A stretch of 64,000 bases of DNA from Ottelia alismoides. Lineage: Eukaryota; Streptophyta; Magnoliopsida; Alismatales; Hydrocharitaceae. The notes below the pieces were generated by a model that did not search any database, was not told the DNA's origin, and saw only the letters and a list, made by a program, of their open reading frames with translations. Where the stretch lies: positions 248,001-312,000 of the forward strand of contig JAZKJV010002613.1 in the NCBI GenBank assembly GCA_037367405.1. The letters are read 5' to 3'. Shown piece after piece: positions 34,358 to 47,253 of this stretch (positions are counted from its first letter, which is position 1; each line of letters starts with the position of its first letter). The translations under genes and the position numbers were made by a program.

Positions 34358-36042
34358 TGCATAAATATAAATACTTTGATTTAGGAATTGTTATATCAAT
34401 GTTGTCCTGACTCGTCAACACTGAAAGTTCATTACCTTATTCACCTTCAATGTAAGAGATCTACTTACCATTATATCTCAAGTAATATCTGGGATCTTCT
34501 TTCTTATCTTTGTTACATCCCAATAATATGAGAACTTGCAACTCGGATAAAAAGAAGCAAGAATGCATTCCGTTTTGCAAGTTCAACTTGTATTCCCAAT
34601 TGGATCTTTATCACCCAAGCCCACCACCCCTAAGGTTATATTGACCCGTCGATAATTGAACCAACCGTCAACAGGATTAGAACTTGCTATGTGCAATCCA
34701 ATATCACCCCAACTATATGAAGACTCGATATTGCGATCACTACGTATACGACCTTACTTTTTCTAGAAGCAAAGAGCCCGATCCAGATGCGCTTGTATGT
34801 TGGACCTATCACTTTGATAGGTGTCTCATACATACAATCCCTATTGACGGAACCCATCGCCTTGTCGGGAGACCATGGATGTCACTTATGTGATCCTCCA
34901 TTTCATGTTCAAATTCTAATTAATTATTATTCACATAATTAATTCTTCTAAGGGAAATACTACTCTATTCATAATAGTGTATTTAATTGGATCTAATTAA
35001 TTTAATCGTATTAAATTAATTATTAATCCAATTTATCAACTCACAAAAAGTTTTGATTATTACTAGAAGGATGGTATCATCTCAAAAATACGTATTATTA
35101 GAAATTTAATAATTAGAAAAATTAATCATAATTGCTTCAAGCACTATCCTTTCCTTACCCGCTATCATGACCAGTACCGAACGGAGTGGGACAGATGGCT
35201 CACGGAGCAACCTGCTACCCCAACGCTCCCCTACTAGACCCCATATCCGCCTCATGTTAGGATAATACGATTTGATCATTTTGTATTTGAGATGATAATC
35301 AGTCTTTCAACTGAAGTAATGCCATACATATTATCAAATTATTTTGATTATTATTATTATAAGGATATTTGTTAAACAAATCCCCAATCCTATTCAAGCA
35401 AATATGTTTATTGGGATTGATGTAACCAATTGTGATCTGGATCATATCTAATCAATTTTGGTTAACGTAATGCCATTTAAGGAAATAATCATCATAAATA
35501 TTTCACAAATATTCATCAATAATTAGTTGAGGAAATTAAGCATTAATTTCCATTGATTGATTAAATGACAATCCCAAGGTTCTTGATTAGGAAAGTATTT
35601 TTTAGCAACGACTCTCACTTACTAAAATTAGCATATCTCAATCAATTGTAATTCAAATTACGCAAAATAAGTTTTCAAAGTTTGCTAATTTGATTCCTAA
35701 TAGAATAAAAGTTATGTTCATGCATTTCTACGCGTTTTTAGACCATAATTAACTCTTTAATTATATCAAGATTCGCCATCCCTAAAACAGTGGATACATG
35801 TTCATTAAGAAGATCATAACTTAAGTAAACAGATTTCAAATCACGCAAACTCAAGTCCCAAGGTTTCCTTATTTAATAGGGAACATAATTTATGTGATAA
35901 TTTAGAATTTAAACACATTAAACAGAGGGAAAAATAAGATAAAATAGGGTTGCGTGAACAAAATGCGATGAAAGTTTGTACAACCAAAAAATGCCCAAGT
36001 CATCTTCGGTTCAAAGATAATATTCTAAACCTCTGACATATG
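34358..36042 (-). other. Non-coding leader of copia B
   Basis: This is the minus-strand equivalent of A 1188-2886, between primer site and gag. It includes the conserved GC-richer blocks (34600-34880 and 35160-35250). No gene is visible. Confidence 0.6.
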
Positions 36043-36054
36043 GATTTGATACCA
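36043..36054 (-). promoter_or_regulatory. Primer binding site of copia B
   Basis: On the minus strand it reads TGGTATCAAATC, two changes from the tRNA-Met complement TGGTATCAGAGC, two bases inside the 5' LTR end at 36057. Confidence 0.85.
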
Positions 36055-36056
36055 CT

Positions 36057-38712
36057 TGGATGATATGAGAAATCCTTAATCGCATCGTGGAAGTGTGTGG
36101 ATCGCATCGTAAGTGATAGGGAGCGACTAGTCATACTAGTCGCTAGATGCATCTGAATTTAAAAGACTGAAACGATGAAACCACATGATCCAAGAACACT
36201 TCTCAGATCGTTTCAGCTAAATTACGAACAAGTATTAAGCTTACCTCTTGAAGAGTGGTTGCAATCGAGTCTCTAAATGAAAAGACCACTTGCCTCAAGT
36301 CTGATCTGACGGAGGAAACACTTGCGAGCGCATTGATGAAACATGTGCTCCTCACAATCCATGTTGATGATCCAAGCGATGAATATACTGATATCGTCAC
36401 ATGAGATCCGACGTATTCTTCACGAGCGAGGTGCACCAAAGGAGACGGAGATCCATGAGCAAATGATCCGACAACATAACATCGATGCGACAGTGATGGC
36501 TACTCTCTCTAGGCCTCCATGGAGGATGAACACGATGAGAGAGAGAGAGAGAGAGACTTGGCATGTAGAGAGAGAGAGGGAGAGAGCATCAGTTGTTTTT
36601 GTAATTTGAATAACAAGGGTGTCCTCTTCTTATATAGTATTATGGGAGCCCATGGATCTCCATCCATGAACAACACAAAATCAATGTATGAGACCGATTT
36701 TTATTTCTTTCAATGGCCATGATATTGTTATAAAAACACAACAACAATTAATTTAATTTAATTTAATGTATATTGAATAATCAATATAAATTAATTCAAA
36801 TCAAATCAGTTATTTTTGGATATAATTGGGAAGGAGATAATCATCCTACCATATAATAAGGGGGGACGGCCACCCAATCAAAGTAGGACTTGGTGGTCGT
36901 CCACCACCTTTGTTGGTGGATGGAAATCTTCATCAAATTTCATGAGATTACATTATCTCATGAAAATCTCCAATATGTTGCAACAACATTTTTGTAAATT
37001 ATCTCACACAAATATATCCAATTTATTTTCTAAATATTGCAATCATGCCATTGAAAATTTGAGAATCACATTCACAATCCAAAATAAAATGTACATTACA
37101 TCATCAATTAATTGTCCAATGTGAATTCAATTCACATCAACATTTAAATTGAAAATGTTATTTACAAATAGCTCTCTCTTATATATAATAAATCATATTT
37201 ATAATATATATGATTAATACGGATAATGCTATCCACATTATTCATATCCAAGATAATTAAATCACCTTTAATTGTCTTGGATCTCTATTCTCATGTGCCC
37301 AAATAATATGAATCACATTCACATTATTCACATCTTCGATAATTAAATCACATTTTATTATCTTAGATAGCTATCCTTATAATATGAATCAAATTCACAT
37401 TATTCATGATAATTAAATCACATTTAATTATCAATTTTCTCAATGCTCAGATACATATATCAACAGTAAAATTATCCTCGAACTCTTTCAAGGATAATGT
37501 GCTTTCTCTGCGGATACTTGGAGATAAGGACAGGGTAATTGTACATTCCATGTACAGTAACTTGGATATTTAGATCAAATCTCAAATCCAAATCTTGCGG
37601 ACCTCTCATATATGTTTGATAAAATAAAAACCCTAAATCTAATTTCTTCATTGCATCTGAATCACATTCAGATCACTGTCCAACATTTATACTAAGATCA
37701 AATTATCTCTATATGGAGAGGAGTCACTAAAATCTAAACCCATTTCATCACTCCCTATGATGGAAGCATCATGGTTATACAATTGTTTATGATCACATCA
37801 CCCTCAAGTATTCCTAATATTGGTACATCCTACATATAGGAAGACCTAGAATAAACCCGAACTTTTAGATCTATTTAGATTGTCTCCTTCAAGGTTTTAT
37901 CATTATGTTTCTCATTTGATCATTGGGAGTTGGTATCGTCGATCATATACTGTCTAAAAGCATATAACATGCCAAAGTATTTATCATATACTTTCCAAAA
38001 GCATATATCAAACCTACAAATTCAGTCAAGCTTCCAAAGCGAGACGACCGTGCACAGAATTTGATTCCCAATATCTCATGAGTGTGCTCATGACTTCCGG
38101 TTCATTAAACGAACCTTTATAATTCCTTTTAGATTTTGTATTACTCATACGCCCTTGTATGCACACCAACGCACTAGTGTGTATACCTTGATTAGGCCAT
38201 CAACCTATCGGTATGTCAAATGTACATACTCACACATATAGTAACACATCTGTCTCCAGTCAGAAGATGCGTGCCTATATATAGTGACAACATATGACAT
38301 ATTTCTTTTGTTATCTCGATCTTGTTAAGTCAACTCTTTTACCTAACTAATCTGACACTTCTGAATACCTATACCTATGAAGAGGACCTGCATCAAGAGG
38401 TCAGTCAGATATCAGCCATAAGAGAAAGGATTGTCATCTCCTACTCTGTTTGGAGATCATCCCTTAATAATCATTTGACGGTGCTTGATGAGTCCTCAAT
38501 CTAACTCTTTAGATATTCATCCAAGCACCGGTCTATATGGTTCAACAATTGAATCAATAGTTGTATGATCATTAAGATGGCCACGGTACATAACGCTTAT
38601 TGTACTAAGGGACCTATTTTACAAATCAATAATTCTTCATTTCATATTAGGAAATGATATTTGCAATAACAATTATTGCAAAATGGCTCGCCGTGGGCTT
38701 GCATGTCCAACA
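36057..38712 (-). repeat. 5' LTR of copia B (2656 bp)
   Basis: On the minus strand it runs from TGTTGGACATGC (38712) to the decayed end at 36057. It has a GA-rich tract near 36540, the U5 hairpin near 36190-36225, and the U3 inverted repeat 36864-36874 with 36892-36902. CTAGT follows at 38713-38717. Confidence 0.92.
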
Positions 38713-38717
38713 CTAGT
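38713..38717. repeat. Target-site duplication of copia B, right copy
   Basis: CTAGT, identical to 24134-24138. Confidence 0.9.
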
Positions 38718-39966
38718 AAACATATCTTTTATCTGCTGGAAGGCAAGGAGGTCTTTCTCATCAACTATAAACTCACTCTCCTTGTAAAAGAGCTTAGTCA
38801 AAGGCCTGACAATCTTGTTGAAGCCCTTAATGAATTTCCTATAAAATTCAACGTGACCAAGAAACGACCTCAACTGCTTCAAATTTTGCAGTGGCTCTAG
38901 CTGAGAGGTCACATCAAACATAGTTGGGTCAACATCCATACCATGTTTGGAGATGACTTGTCCCAATACAATTCCATTAGTCACCATAAAGTGACTCTTC
39001 TCCCACAAGCGCACTAAGTTACCTAACTACAACACTTAAGTACTCAGTCTAAATGATTAAGACATAAGTCAAAACTATCCTCGTAGACTTAAAATTAATC
39101 CATGAAGACTTGAGGAAACTACCTACCATGTCGGAAAAACGACCAACATATACCTTTGGAATGTAGCGAGGGTGTTACACAATCCAAAGGGCATCAGTCT
39201 AAAGACGTAGGTGCCAAATAGACAAGTAAAAGTAGTTTTTTTTGATCTTCAGGAGTGATTGCAACCTAGTTATATCATGAGTACCCATACAAGACATAGA
39301 AGAACTCTTTTCCTGCAACTTCACAATAATATGATCAATAAAGGGCAGTGGAAAGTGATCTTTCTTTATAGATGAATTCAGATGCCGGTAATCTACACAA
39401 ACACGCCATAAAGTGAGTACACAGGTATGAATCTCGTCACCATGATCATTCATCACGATAGTATTCTCGGATTTCTTAGAGACCACATGTAATGGGTTGA
39501 CCCACTTGGAATCCGAAATGGGATAGATAAAGCCAACATCACACCAATTCATGATCTCTTTAATGACAACATCCCGGAGGTTTGGATTTAGACAACGCTG
39601 ACACTCATGGGAGAGCTTGCTGTCAACCTCTAAGTAGATGTTGTGCGAGCACAAAGCTGGACTAATCCTACAGAGATCCAAAATATTCCTACCTATGGCC
39701 TTGCGGTTTCTCTCGAGAACCTCTAGCAAGAGAGATTCCTGATCATCGGTCAACTGCAAACTGATGATGACTGAACATATTTAGGGGGTACCGGCAAGGA
39801 AGACATACTTCAACGTTGAGGATAAAGCCTTAAGATCAGGTGGGGTCTGAATATGCTTTGTGACAGCCTCTGCAATTGTACTGGTAGAATGTATATGATC
39901 TTCACTGTGTGTACTGTCCACCATGGCTACTATAGGCTCAACATGTAAAATCTCAAAAAGGTTCAC
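38718..39966 (-). pseudogene. pol: G4 reverse transcriptase relic
   Basis: Minus-strand RT of an Athila/Tat-like gypsy element. From 39966 comes the linker (PPDLKALSSTLKYVFL), then from 39759 an open 186-codon part with LTDDQESLLLEVLERN, RRCLNPNLRDVVIKEI, WRVCVDYRHLN and KDHFPLPFID. RT motifs follow with frameshifts (RLMPFGLCNTLATFQR). The catalytic Y/F-x-D-D site is destroyed: the codons read F-M-D-stop. From 39014 the thumb/connection part is open again (SHFMVTNGIVLGQVIS, RSFLGHVEFYRKFIKGF) until copia B interrupts at KDMFTS. The continuation is at 24133. Confidence 0.93.
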
Positions 39967-40399
39967 AAGAATGATCTCTGCTCAGACATGAATGGTTCAA
40001 TAGGATGTTCAAAATTCTCAAAAAGTATATCCAAAATATCAGAAGGAGGTATCTCATCAGTAATCTCATCAAAAGAATATATCTTATGAATTTCAAAATG
40101 TACTTCTGAAAACTAAGAATGATCCTCAGAAAACAACTCATACAATACATCAGCTAACAACTCAGAATGATCAACATGGAAACTAAAATTGATTGTTCTT
40201 TCCATGTGTTTCTTCTAGGAAAGAAACTCCTAGGTGTCCATGAAATCCGTGAAAAGATTTGTATCTGAAAACTCAGAAAGAAAATCACAATCCTCAAAAT
40301 CTGTTGTAAGTGTCTCTCTCTCTCTCATCTGTTGTTGTCGGTGGTGGTGATGGCTTCGGAACTGACATCATCGCTATTATAACATTATCATTATGAAAG
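39967..40399 (-). other. G4 region between protease and RT
   Basis: No clear domain. The minus strand has an open stretch at 40150-39953 that is hydrophobic and low-complexity. TCTCTCTC-rich sequence lies at 40312-40330. In this family the interval between protease and RT is poorly conserved. Confidence 0.4.
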
Positions 40400-40581
40400 T
40401 GAAAGGTTATCTCTCAAGTCCCATAATAAACTACCGCTTCGGCCGTTTGAAGCAACAACCGACCAAGTATGATCAGGGTATATAGTGATGGTGTAGAGGT
40501 ATCCATATCCATAACAACGAAATCAACTAGGAATCTCATTCCTTACACCGTTACGATAACATCCTCAAAAAAACCCCTTAG
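40400..40581 (-). pseudogene. G4 protease C-terminal relic
   Basis: The minus strand reads EDVIVTV, then MRFLVDFVVMDMDTSTPSLY and LIILGRLLLQTAEAVV, which fits the second half of a gypsy retropepsin (the ILG-R motif before the C-terminal helix). The active-site Asp half is missing because copia E begins at 40587. It lies upstream of the G4 RT in the correct order. Confidence 0.75.
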
Positions 40582-40586
40582 CCACT

Positions 40587-42154
40587 TGAAGAATATGGTA
40601 AGATCCTTAAGCGCATCACAGATTCATGAGAATCGCATCGAATGTGATCGGGAGCGACTAGTCGCACTAGTTGCTTGAGGAAGCGAAATTTAACAATTTT
40701 TAATATGATGAAATCACATGATCCAAGAACACTTCTCAGATCAGTTCATCTAAACCACAATTAAGTATTAAGTTTACCTCTTGAAGCGTGGTTGTGATCG
40801 AGTCTCTAAACCAAGAGACCTCCTGTCTCAAGTATGATCCAACGGAGGAAATGCTTGCGAGCGCATTGATGAGACGCGTGCTCCTCGCAATCCATGATGA
40901 TACAAGTGGCGAATGTCCTGATCTCGTCATACGCGATCCAATGTCTTCTTCACGACTGAGGTACATTGAAGGAGACGAAGATCCACGAGCAAATACTCCG
41001 ACATCATAACGACGATGTTGCGGCAATAGCGACTCTCTCAATGGCTCCATGGGGACGACCACAATGAGAAAGAGAGAGAGAGAGTCATGGCATGTAGTGA
41101 GAGAGGGAGAGGGCATTAGTTGATGTTGATGTAACTTGAAGAGCAAGGGGTGCCTCTTCTTATATATGGCTTTGGGAGTCCATGGATCTCAATCCATGGA
41201 TAAAACACAATCAATGGATGAGATTGATTTGGGTTTCCTTCAATGGCAATGATGTTATTGTAAAAGCACAACAATAATTTATTTAATTTAAATTAATATA
41301 TTGATAAATCAATCTAATTAATTTCAATTCAAATTAGTTAATTAACCTTGGATATAATGAGGAGATAGATTTTATCCCCTAAAAGGGGGGACGACCACTA
41401 TTCTCCTTTGGAGATTGGTGGTCGTCCACCCACTCGAGGTGGACTTGGTCTATCTCTTCAATGTCTCATGAGATATAATTATCTCATGAGATCTCATTTT
41501 CTCATGATATCTCCAAGATTTACAACAACAATTGTTGTAAATTATTTCTAAAAAATAACTCATAATTATCTTGTGAATATTGCAATCATGCCTTTGGAAA
41601 AATGTGAATAACATTCACATCTCAAAACAAAATGTAAATTATATTTTCAGTCAATAATCTAATGTGAATACAATTCACATCAATAAATAATTAAAAAATA
41701 TAAATCATAATAGTCTCTCTCTAATATATTACAAATCATATTTATAATATATATATATATATATGAATAATTGAATAGTGCTATCCATGTTATTCATATC
41801 CATGATAATTAAATCACAGTTAATCATCTTGGATCTCCATTATCATAAGCCCAAATAATATAAATCACATTCATATTATTCACATCTTTTATAATTAAAT
41901 CAAATTTATTTATCTTGGATAAATCTCCTTATAATATGAATCAAATTCATATTATTCATGCTAATTAAATCACATTTAATTATCCATTTTCTCAATGCTT
42001 GGATACATATATCAACAATGAAATTATCCTTAACTCTTTCAAGGATAACGTGCATTCTCCACAGATACTTGGAGATAAGGATAAGGCATTTGTGTTGTAC
42101 CACGTATAGTGACTTGGATATTAAGATCACATCTCGAATCCAGATCTTGCGAAC
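40587..42154 (-). repeat. LTR fragment of copia E
   Basis: Minus-strand copia LTR from its 3' end (TGAAGAATATGG, 40587) to the middle of U3, where gypsy G3 interrupts it at 42155. It has a GA-rich tract near 41070, TATATA near 41155, a perfect 10-pair inverted repeat 41389-41398 with 41418-41427, and an AT microsatellite 41748-41764. The remaining 1 kb of this LTR would lie beyond G3, outside the window. CCACT at 40582-40586 is the expected left target duplication. Confidence 0.88.
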
Positions 42155-42160
42155 TGATAA

Positions 42161-42237
42161 ATCGAAATCCAACCCGCGGTTTAAGTGAAGAAAAGTTGTC
42201 GTCGGTGTAGGAAGAACCGTAGAGATTGGATTTCGAT
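42161..42237 (-). other. Terminal hairpin of LTR L3
   Basis: TTGGATTTCGAT (42226-42237) pairs perfectly with ATCGAAATCCAA (42161-42172), loop 53 bases. It is homologous in position to 23589-23656 in L2 but has different arm sequences. Confidence 0.8.
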
Positions 42238-43677
42238 CGATCAAACAAAATCCAGATAAAATAGGAGAGAATGAAGGAAAATGAAGTTGACTCTCCTATT
42301 TTATCCTTAAACTTTTTATTTATCCAGGTAAGTTCCCTAGGTCGAACTCGCGGAGGCAGAATACCTATATTACGACTTTTGAGAAGAAAGTGAACAAATT
42401 CGTGAATTTTAATTCCTCTTTAAAATGTAAGAAAAGAGCTTCAAATAAACACGACTTTCAAAAAAACAAAGCGAGAAAAATATATGACAAAAATATGTGA
42501 AAACTATCAAGAAACTTCACTAGGGTAGTTGGGTAACTACCCTAGAAAAATCGAGGAAAAATGAAGTCCAAAATTAACATCCAATACAAGGGTAGAAGCG
42601 CAAGAATAACTAAAATTGTATGTTACAAAAAGGTCCCTACTTAGAGACTGAAATGAAAGAAAAACTAAAGTTATTACTTTTAGGTCCCTGTGTAGGGACC
42701 TAAATGTAATTCTGGAAAACTTTGGCGTGCTTTGATAGTTCTGGAAGTTGTCTGGTCTTAGTAAGCAAATTTCCCAGCGATTCGCCTTTAACAACCTGGA
42801 TTAGAATGTGAAATGCGATCGTGGTCGTCCGTGCAAGACACGTATCACTAGCCTGTAGACCTGGGATGTTCTTGGTTGTTCTTCCCCTTTTGCACAGATA
42901 GCGAAGTCATTCTCTTCTCTGATTTCTCTCTGACGATCGGTGGAATGCTTCGACCTCCTGCAAGGCCAGAGGGGTGTCTCTTTCACCCCTCGAGCTCGCT
43001 TGCGGTGGCCGACATGTCGAGGTCAGCGAAGGTGGTTGGAAAGCATCATCGAGAAAGGCGGCTGGGCTGAGAAAGTCGATGAGGTGATGAAGTCTTGGTT
43101 TGATTCTTCTTCGAAGGAAAAGCTACAGATGATTGAGTTGATTGCTTCAAATGTGATGAGTACCTGCAAGAAGAGTTTTGTTGCTCGATTCGTTGAAGAA
43201 CGACCAAGATTTAGGGAAATTGTAGATCTAATAATATGTTTCCAAAACAAGTTATAATGGTGAATATGGAAGATAGATGAGTTCGATTTTGAATGGATCG
43301 AATAAGTTTCGAAAAGTGATTTGAGGGATGCGATTGTGAATGTGATTTATCGAATTACGTGATTAAAGAAACTAATTATGGCTCACAAATTGAGAACTAA
43401 AAGGGAGAAAGATGGATGAAATACCTGGGATTTTCAGAGTATATAACTCTACAGGTCATCGCTCGACGATTGGTGGCCGAAGCTCTACGTGCACGAAGCG
43501 GTGTTGCAAGGCCAAGCTTGGACCATGGAACCCTCAACCGATGATCGTATTTCCATGTGGAGGCTCACCTAGGCACTGTCACCACCGGAGGCATCCGGAA
43601 TGAAGCGAGGAAGGAGGAGGGTCAACCAGTTAGTTCTGGAGTTGGGAGGAGTTGGTTGTTAATGGATGAACGGAGGG

Positions 43678-43686
43678 CTTTTTATA
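43678..43686 (-). promoter_or_regulatory. TATA box of LTR L3
   Basis: TATAAAAAG on the minus strand, homologous to 22112-22119 of L2. Confidence 0.65.
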
Positions 43687-45091
43687 GAGAGTTCAAAGGA
43701 AGGTTTGTTGAAGTTCGACGATGGGCGTGAATTAGGTAGTGAGGAGATGAAGATGGAGGGATTAGATCGGTTTTAGGATGAAGAAGATGGCGTGTATAAA
43801 AGGTTAAAGTCGGGTTGTTAGAACATAATGAACAACCTAGTTCTTTGAAGAAGAAGACGTAGGTGCTAACACGTGTCAGCACATGCTTCGCTGATGTCAA
43901 GAAATGTATTAATAAATAGACATTAAATAGTAAATAAGGTTGTTTTAAATAGGTATAAAAACAAAAGATATAGATAATTAAATTATCTAAATTATGGTAT
44001 AATTAGTTTCTATATATAATAAATATAAATATAATATTAATAAATAAATATAATTAATACTTGATAAATAGATAATTGATTTTTAATTTAATCGATTAAT
44101 AAATAATACACCATTTTTATATTTTGTTAATTATTAGGATAATAAATAAAGTATGTATGAATTTTCATAGATTTTAATAATTAAAATTTAAGTATATTAA
44201 TAAATACATGTATAAGTTATGTAGTTCAATTTAACCTATAAATAGGATTTTTGATTTATTTAAAATAATAAATAATGTCATAAATTTATGAAATATATTA
44301 AGGTTAAAATACGAGATCAAGAAAATAATTAAAAATTATAAAATCCTTAAAACAATAAATATTATGTTCTAGATAAAGAAATAGCCTAGAAACACAGTTG
44401 TGGTTAAGTCCCAAAACCGGCTTTTTGCGAGCGGACTCCGATTTTAGTGAAATCACCTTCATTAATTAGAAAATATTATTTTTTTAACTTTAAAGGCAAG
44501 TAGAGTGAAATTGGAGTTCGTATGAGAAAGTCATGATATTCGGAAGTTGAGATTTTGACCATTTATAAGTTGGATTTCTTGGCATATATACTTGATAATA
44601 TTTTTAACTTGTTTTTATATTTTTCTATATATTTTTTGGAATAATTAGGAAAAGAGTTTGTGAAAATTATAATCACATGAATTAATTAAAAATTATTGAA
44701 ATTTTTCTATTTATTGGATGATTAATGAAGAGTCTCTAGAGTGTGGAATTAATTATTTTTATTTGTTTTCTTTCCTTATCTCCCCCTACTTATTTATTTA
44801 GCGACCAATCCATGCTGACTTGGTCTCGGAGATTAGGTTATAAAGATATCTTTCAGCTATATTTATTTTATAAGTCACATTGTACATATATACATATCTA
44901 CAATTTGTCTTCTTTTTATTTTCTTTATTTTTATTCCATTTTTTACTTACATGATTTAGATGCATAAAAGTGCATTTTTATTCATGAGTATGGTTTTGTT
45001 AAATGATGGAAATTAACGAATATTTACATGTATTCGTTAAGAGATTTAAGATGAAATGCAGATAGAATGTTAATGAATCATGGATTCATCA

Positions 45092-45104
45092 ACCCCCTAT
45101 ACTT
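45092..45104 (-). promoter_or_regulatory. Polypurine tract of G3
   Basis: The minus strand reads AAGTATAGGGGGT immediately before the LTR start, identical to the G2 tract. Confidence 0.88.
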
Positions 45105-46710
45105 AAACTTTGCAAGTCCCTTGGAAAACACTTATTTGAAAATTAACGGAAAATGAAAGAAAGTTAGAATGAATTTGTTTTCCTAAACCAATTCATGAGA
45201 ACAGACAAAGGACAGAGCTCGACCGGGCTTGAAATAAGCATTTTGTCGAAGCCTTAACCATGATTAGGATTTTAGTCTAAACAATCCTCAAGTTCGACAA
45301 ATCCTTATTTAGGTTCACCTCAATAGCTAGTTCGTATCCACTTTTTCATATCGCTAACTCTGTCAAGCTTGAATTCAATCTGTACGGTGTGTGAATTGTT
45401 TTAGATCTTCCTGCTTGAAAGAAGCGAAGAAACCACCCTTCCAAATAATACACTCCCATTGGTTCCTCATCCAGCTAGTATTTTCTCGAGGAGGGAGGTA
45501 TTCCCTTCTAAGGCCAGGTAGTGTTGTGTCTACAATCGAATATAGAGAGAAAGTAGAAGAATGGGAAAAGAACTGGAGTGCGACCAGTGTAGACGCATCT
45601 CCTTGTGAAGCCCGACCAGTGTAGCTAAGTCTCCACTAAGATGTGCCGGCTTTTTGGTGGAAGCTCGGACCATTGTGGTCGTATTTGTATTTTGTGGCTT
45701 CTTCTTTGAATTGGCTTTGTAATGTTTCATGCACTGCATCAATCTGTTTGTGCCTCAACGGATATAACATCTTTTATTTCATCTATTTTTGAGGTCTTAG
45801 AAAAATTGTGCCAGTAGATCCTTCCCTCATCTGAAGCAAGTATTGCAACCCAAATCTCTCCCGTCTATAGACGTCAGCACCACTAGACAAGGATGAAAAT
45901 GCACCACTAAAATGGATTGCCCTTCATATCCCCATGCGAGTCGAGCTAAGTGCAAAGTGCATGCGTCCAAAATAGGTTCACTAATGAAGAGTTGAATGGA
46001 TAACATCAAGTGTTCTACTTTGGCACTTTTGAGTTGACTTCCCAAACATGGTCTCATGGAACCCAAAGATCTAAGTTAAAGACCTTGAGAGTTTAAATTC
46101 CAGTTCCTAATAAGGCTCCTTACAATGAAAGTTAAAGGCCATAATCTACCTCCATCATTTAGACTATTTCCAATCTTTAGTTTTTGAAATCAAACTTATT
46201 CTGAAAAAAAATGCTAATGCAAATGAAACCTTGTTTTTGTGAAATATATTTTCTGAATTTTACTCATTTTTATGGATTTTAAGGATTTTGTAAATTTTAT
46301 GGATTTTAGACTTTTCATTTTTATGGAATTTTTCAATTTTATAACAAGCTTTTGTGCTATAATTTTACAAAATAAATTACCCATAGTTTATTTGAATTAA
46401 ATAATTAATGTATTTTACAAATTTTATATATAAAGAATTTTACAAGTATTGAATGAATTTTACACATATTTTAATAAATGGAATTTTAAATATGTATTAT
46501 ACAAATTTTAAATACATATTAAATAAATATTTTAATTAAGAGTTTTAAATAAGGATTTTAGGCATATTTTACTTATTTATCAGAATTTTATAAATAATAA
46601 ATAAATAGATTGATTTTAAATTAACCTCACCGACTTTTTATGGATTTTATAGATATAGAAAATACTTCAAAATACGAGTTATGGACGCAAGTATATATAA
46701 AATATATACA
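45105..46710 (-). other. G3 3' non-coding spacer
   Basis: Aligns in reverse with 19077-20683 of G2. It holds a 70-codon open frame at 45742-45530 homologous to the G2 frame, and an AT-rich stretch at 46220-46660. No gene is called. Confidence 0.6.
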
Positions 46711-46714
46711 CACC

Positions 46715-47130
46715 TTTTATACTTAGCTTGTGATATGTCCTCATAGCGTCAAAAGAGAAAAAGGAGGACATAACTCGGGCTAAGTAACAGTGGGTGAAAA
46801 AGAATAATGTTGCGAAGTCAATCACCCCCCATACTTATGATCTGGTCATCGTAAGTATAGTGGAACACAAAAATGAGGTGACTGGGGAAAATGAATATAC
46901 AAACAAAAGAAGAAAAGGAGAAAGAAGAACGAAATCCATGAAATCACTCGGTCCTCCCTATACTTAGGATAAGTCATCCTAAGTATAAAAAAGAATGTGG
47001 CAAAAATTTAGGGACCAATAATTTTGAGTAAAAGAAAGGAAAACAAAAGAAAAGTAAAAAGAACAAAATCAAAATACGAGAATCAGGGGGCAATCGGTCC
47101 CCCTCCATACTTAGGATCTGGTATACTAAG
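46715..47130 (-). other. G3 hairpin array
   Basis: Four stem-loops mirror those of G2. The clearest pairs 46959-46970 with 46976-46987 (12 perfect pairs). Others pair 46721-46727 with 46779-46785 (with an inner stem), 46831-46837 with 46852-46858 (partly mismatched), and about 47107-47112 with 47126-47130. On the minus strand the G-rich runs follow the third and fourth; those after the others are decayed. Confidence 0.75.
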
Positions 47131-47253
47131 CATATAAGACAAACAAAAAATGGTGACGATTGTGGTCTAAGAAGAATATACAGGTGGTGTATTCCAAGAA
47201 AAAGTGCATGGCTCACATGTCTCTGTACAGAATGGAATGAAGTTGAAGAGTAG

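Larger units (their letters stand above)
24139..38712 (-). mobile_element. Ty1/copia element B with nested insertions
   Basis: This is a complete minus-strand copia element of the same family as A, C, D and E. It is bounded by matching 5-bp duplications. LTRs are 24139-26726 (3') and 36057-38712 (5'). The internal part is 9.3 kb instead of 5.3 kb because it contains the gypsy solo LTR L4 (28819-32549) and a MITE (34045-34348). Gag and pol are decayed. It lies in the RT-RNase H region of G4. Confidence 0.92.
42155..45091 (-). repeat. 3' LTR of gypsy G3 (L3, 2937 bp)
   Basis: On the minus strand it starts TGATGAATCCATG (45091) and ends TTTCGATTTATCA (42155). It aligns along its length with L2. 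The TATA box is at 43686-43678, GC-richer blocks at 43430-43600 and 42800-43080, and the terminal hairpin at 42161-42237. Confidence 0.9.

Noticed and set aside
40469..40678. Plus-strand open frame of 69 codons
   Set aside because: It is antisense to the G4 protease relic and crosses the junction into copia E.
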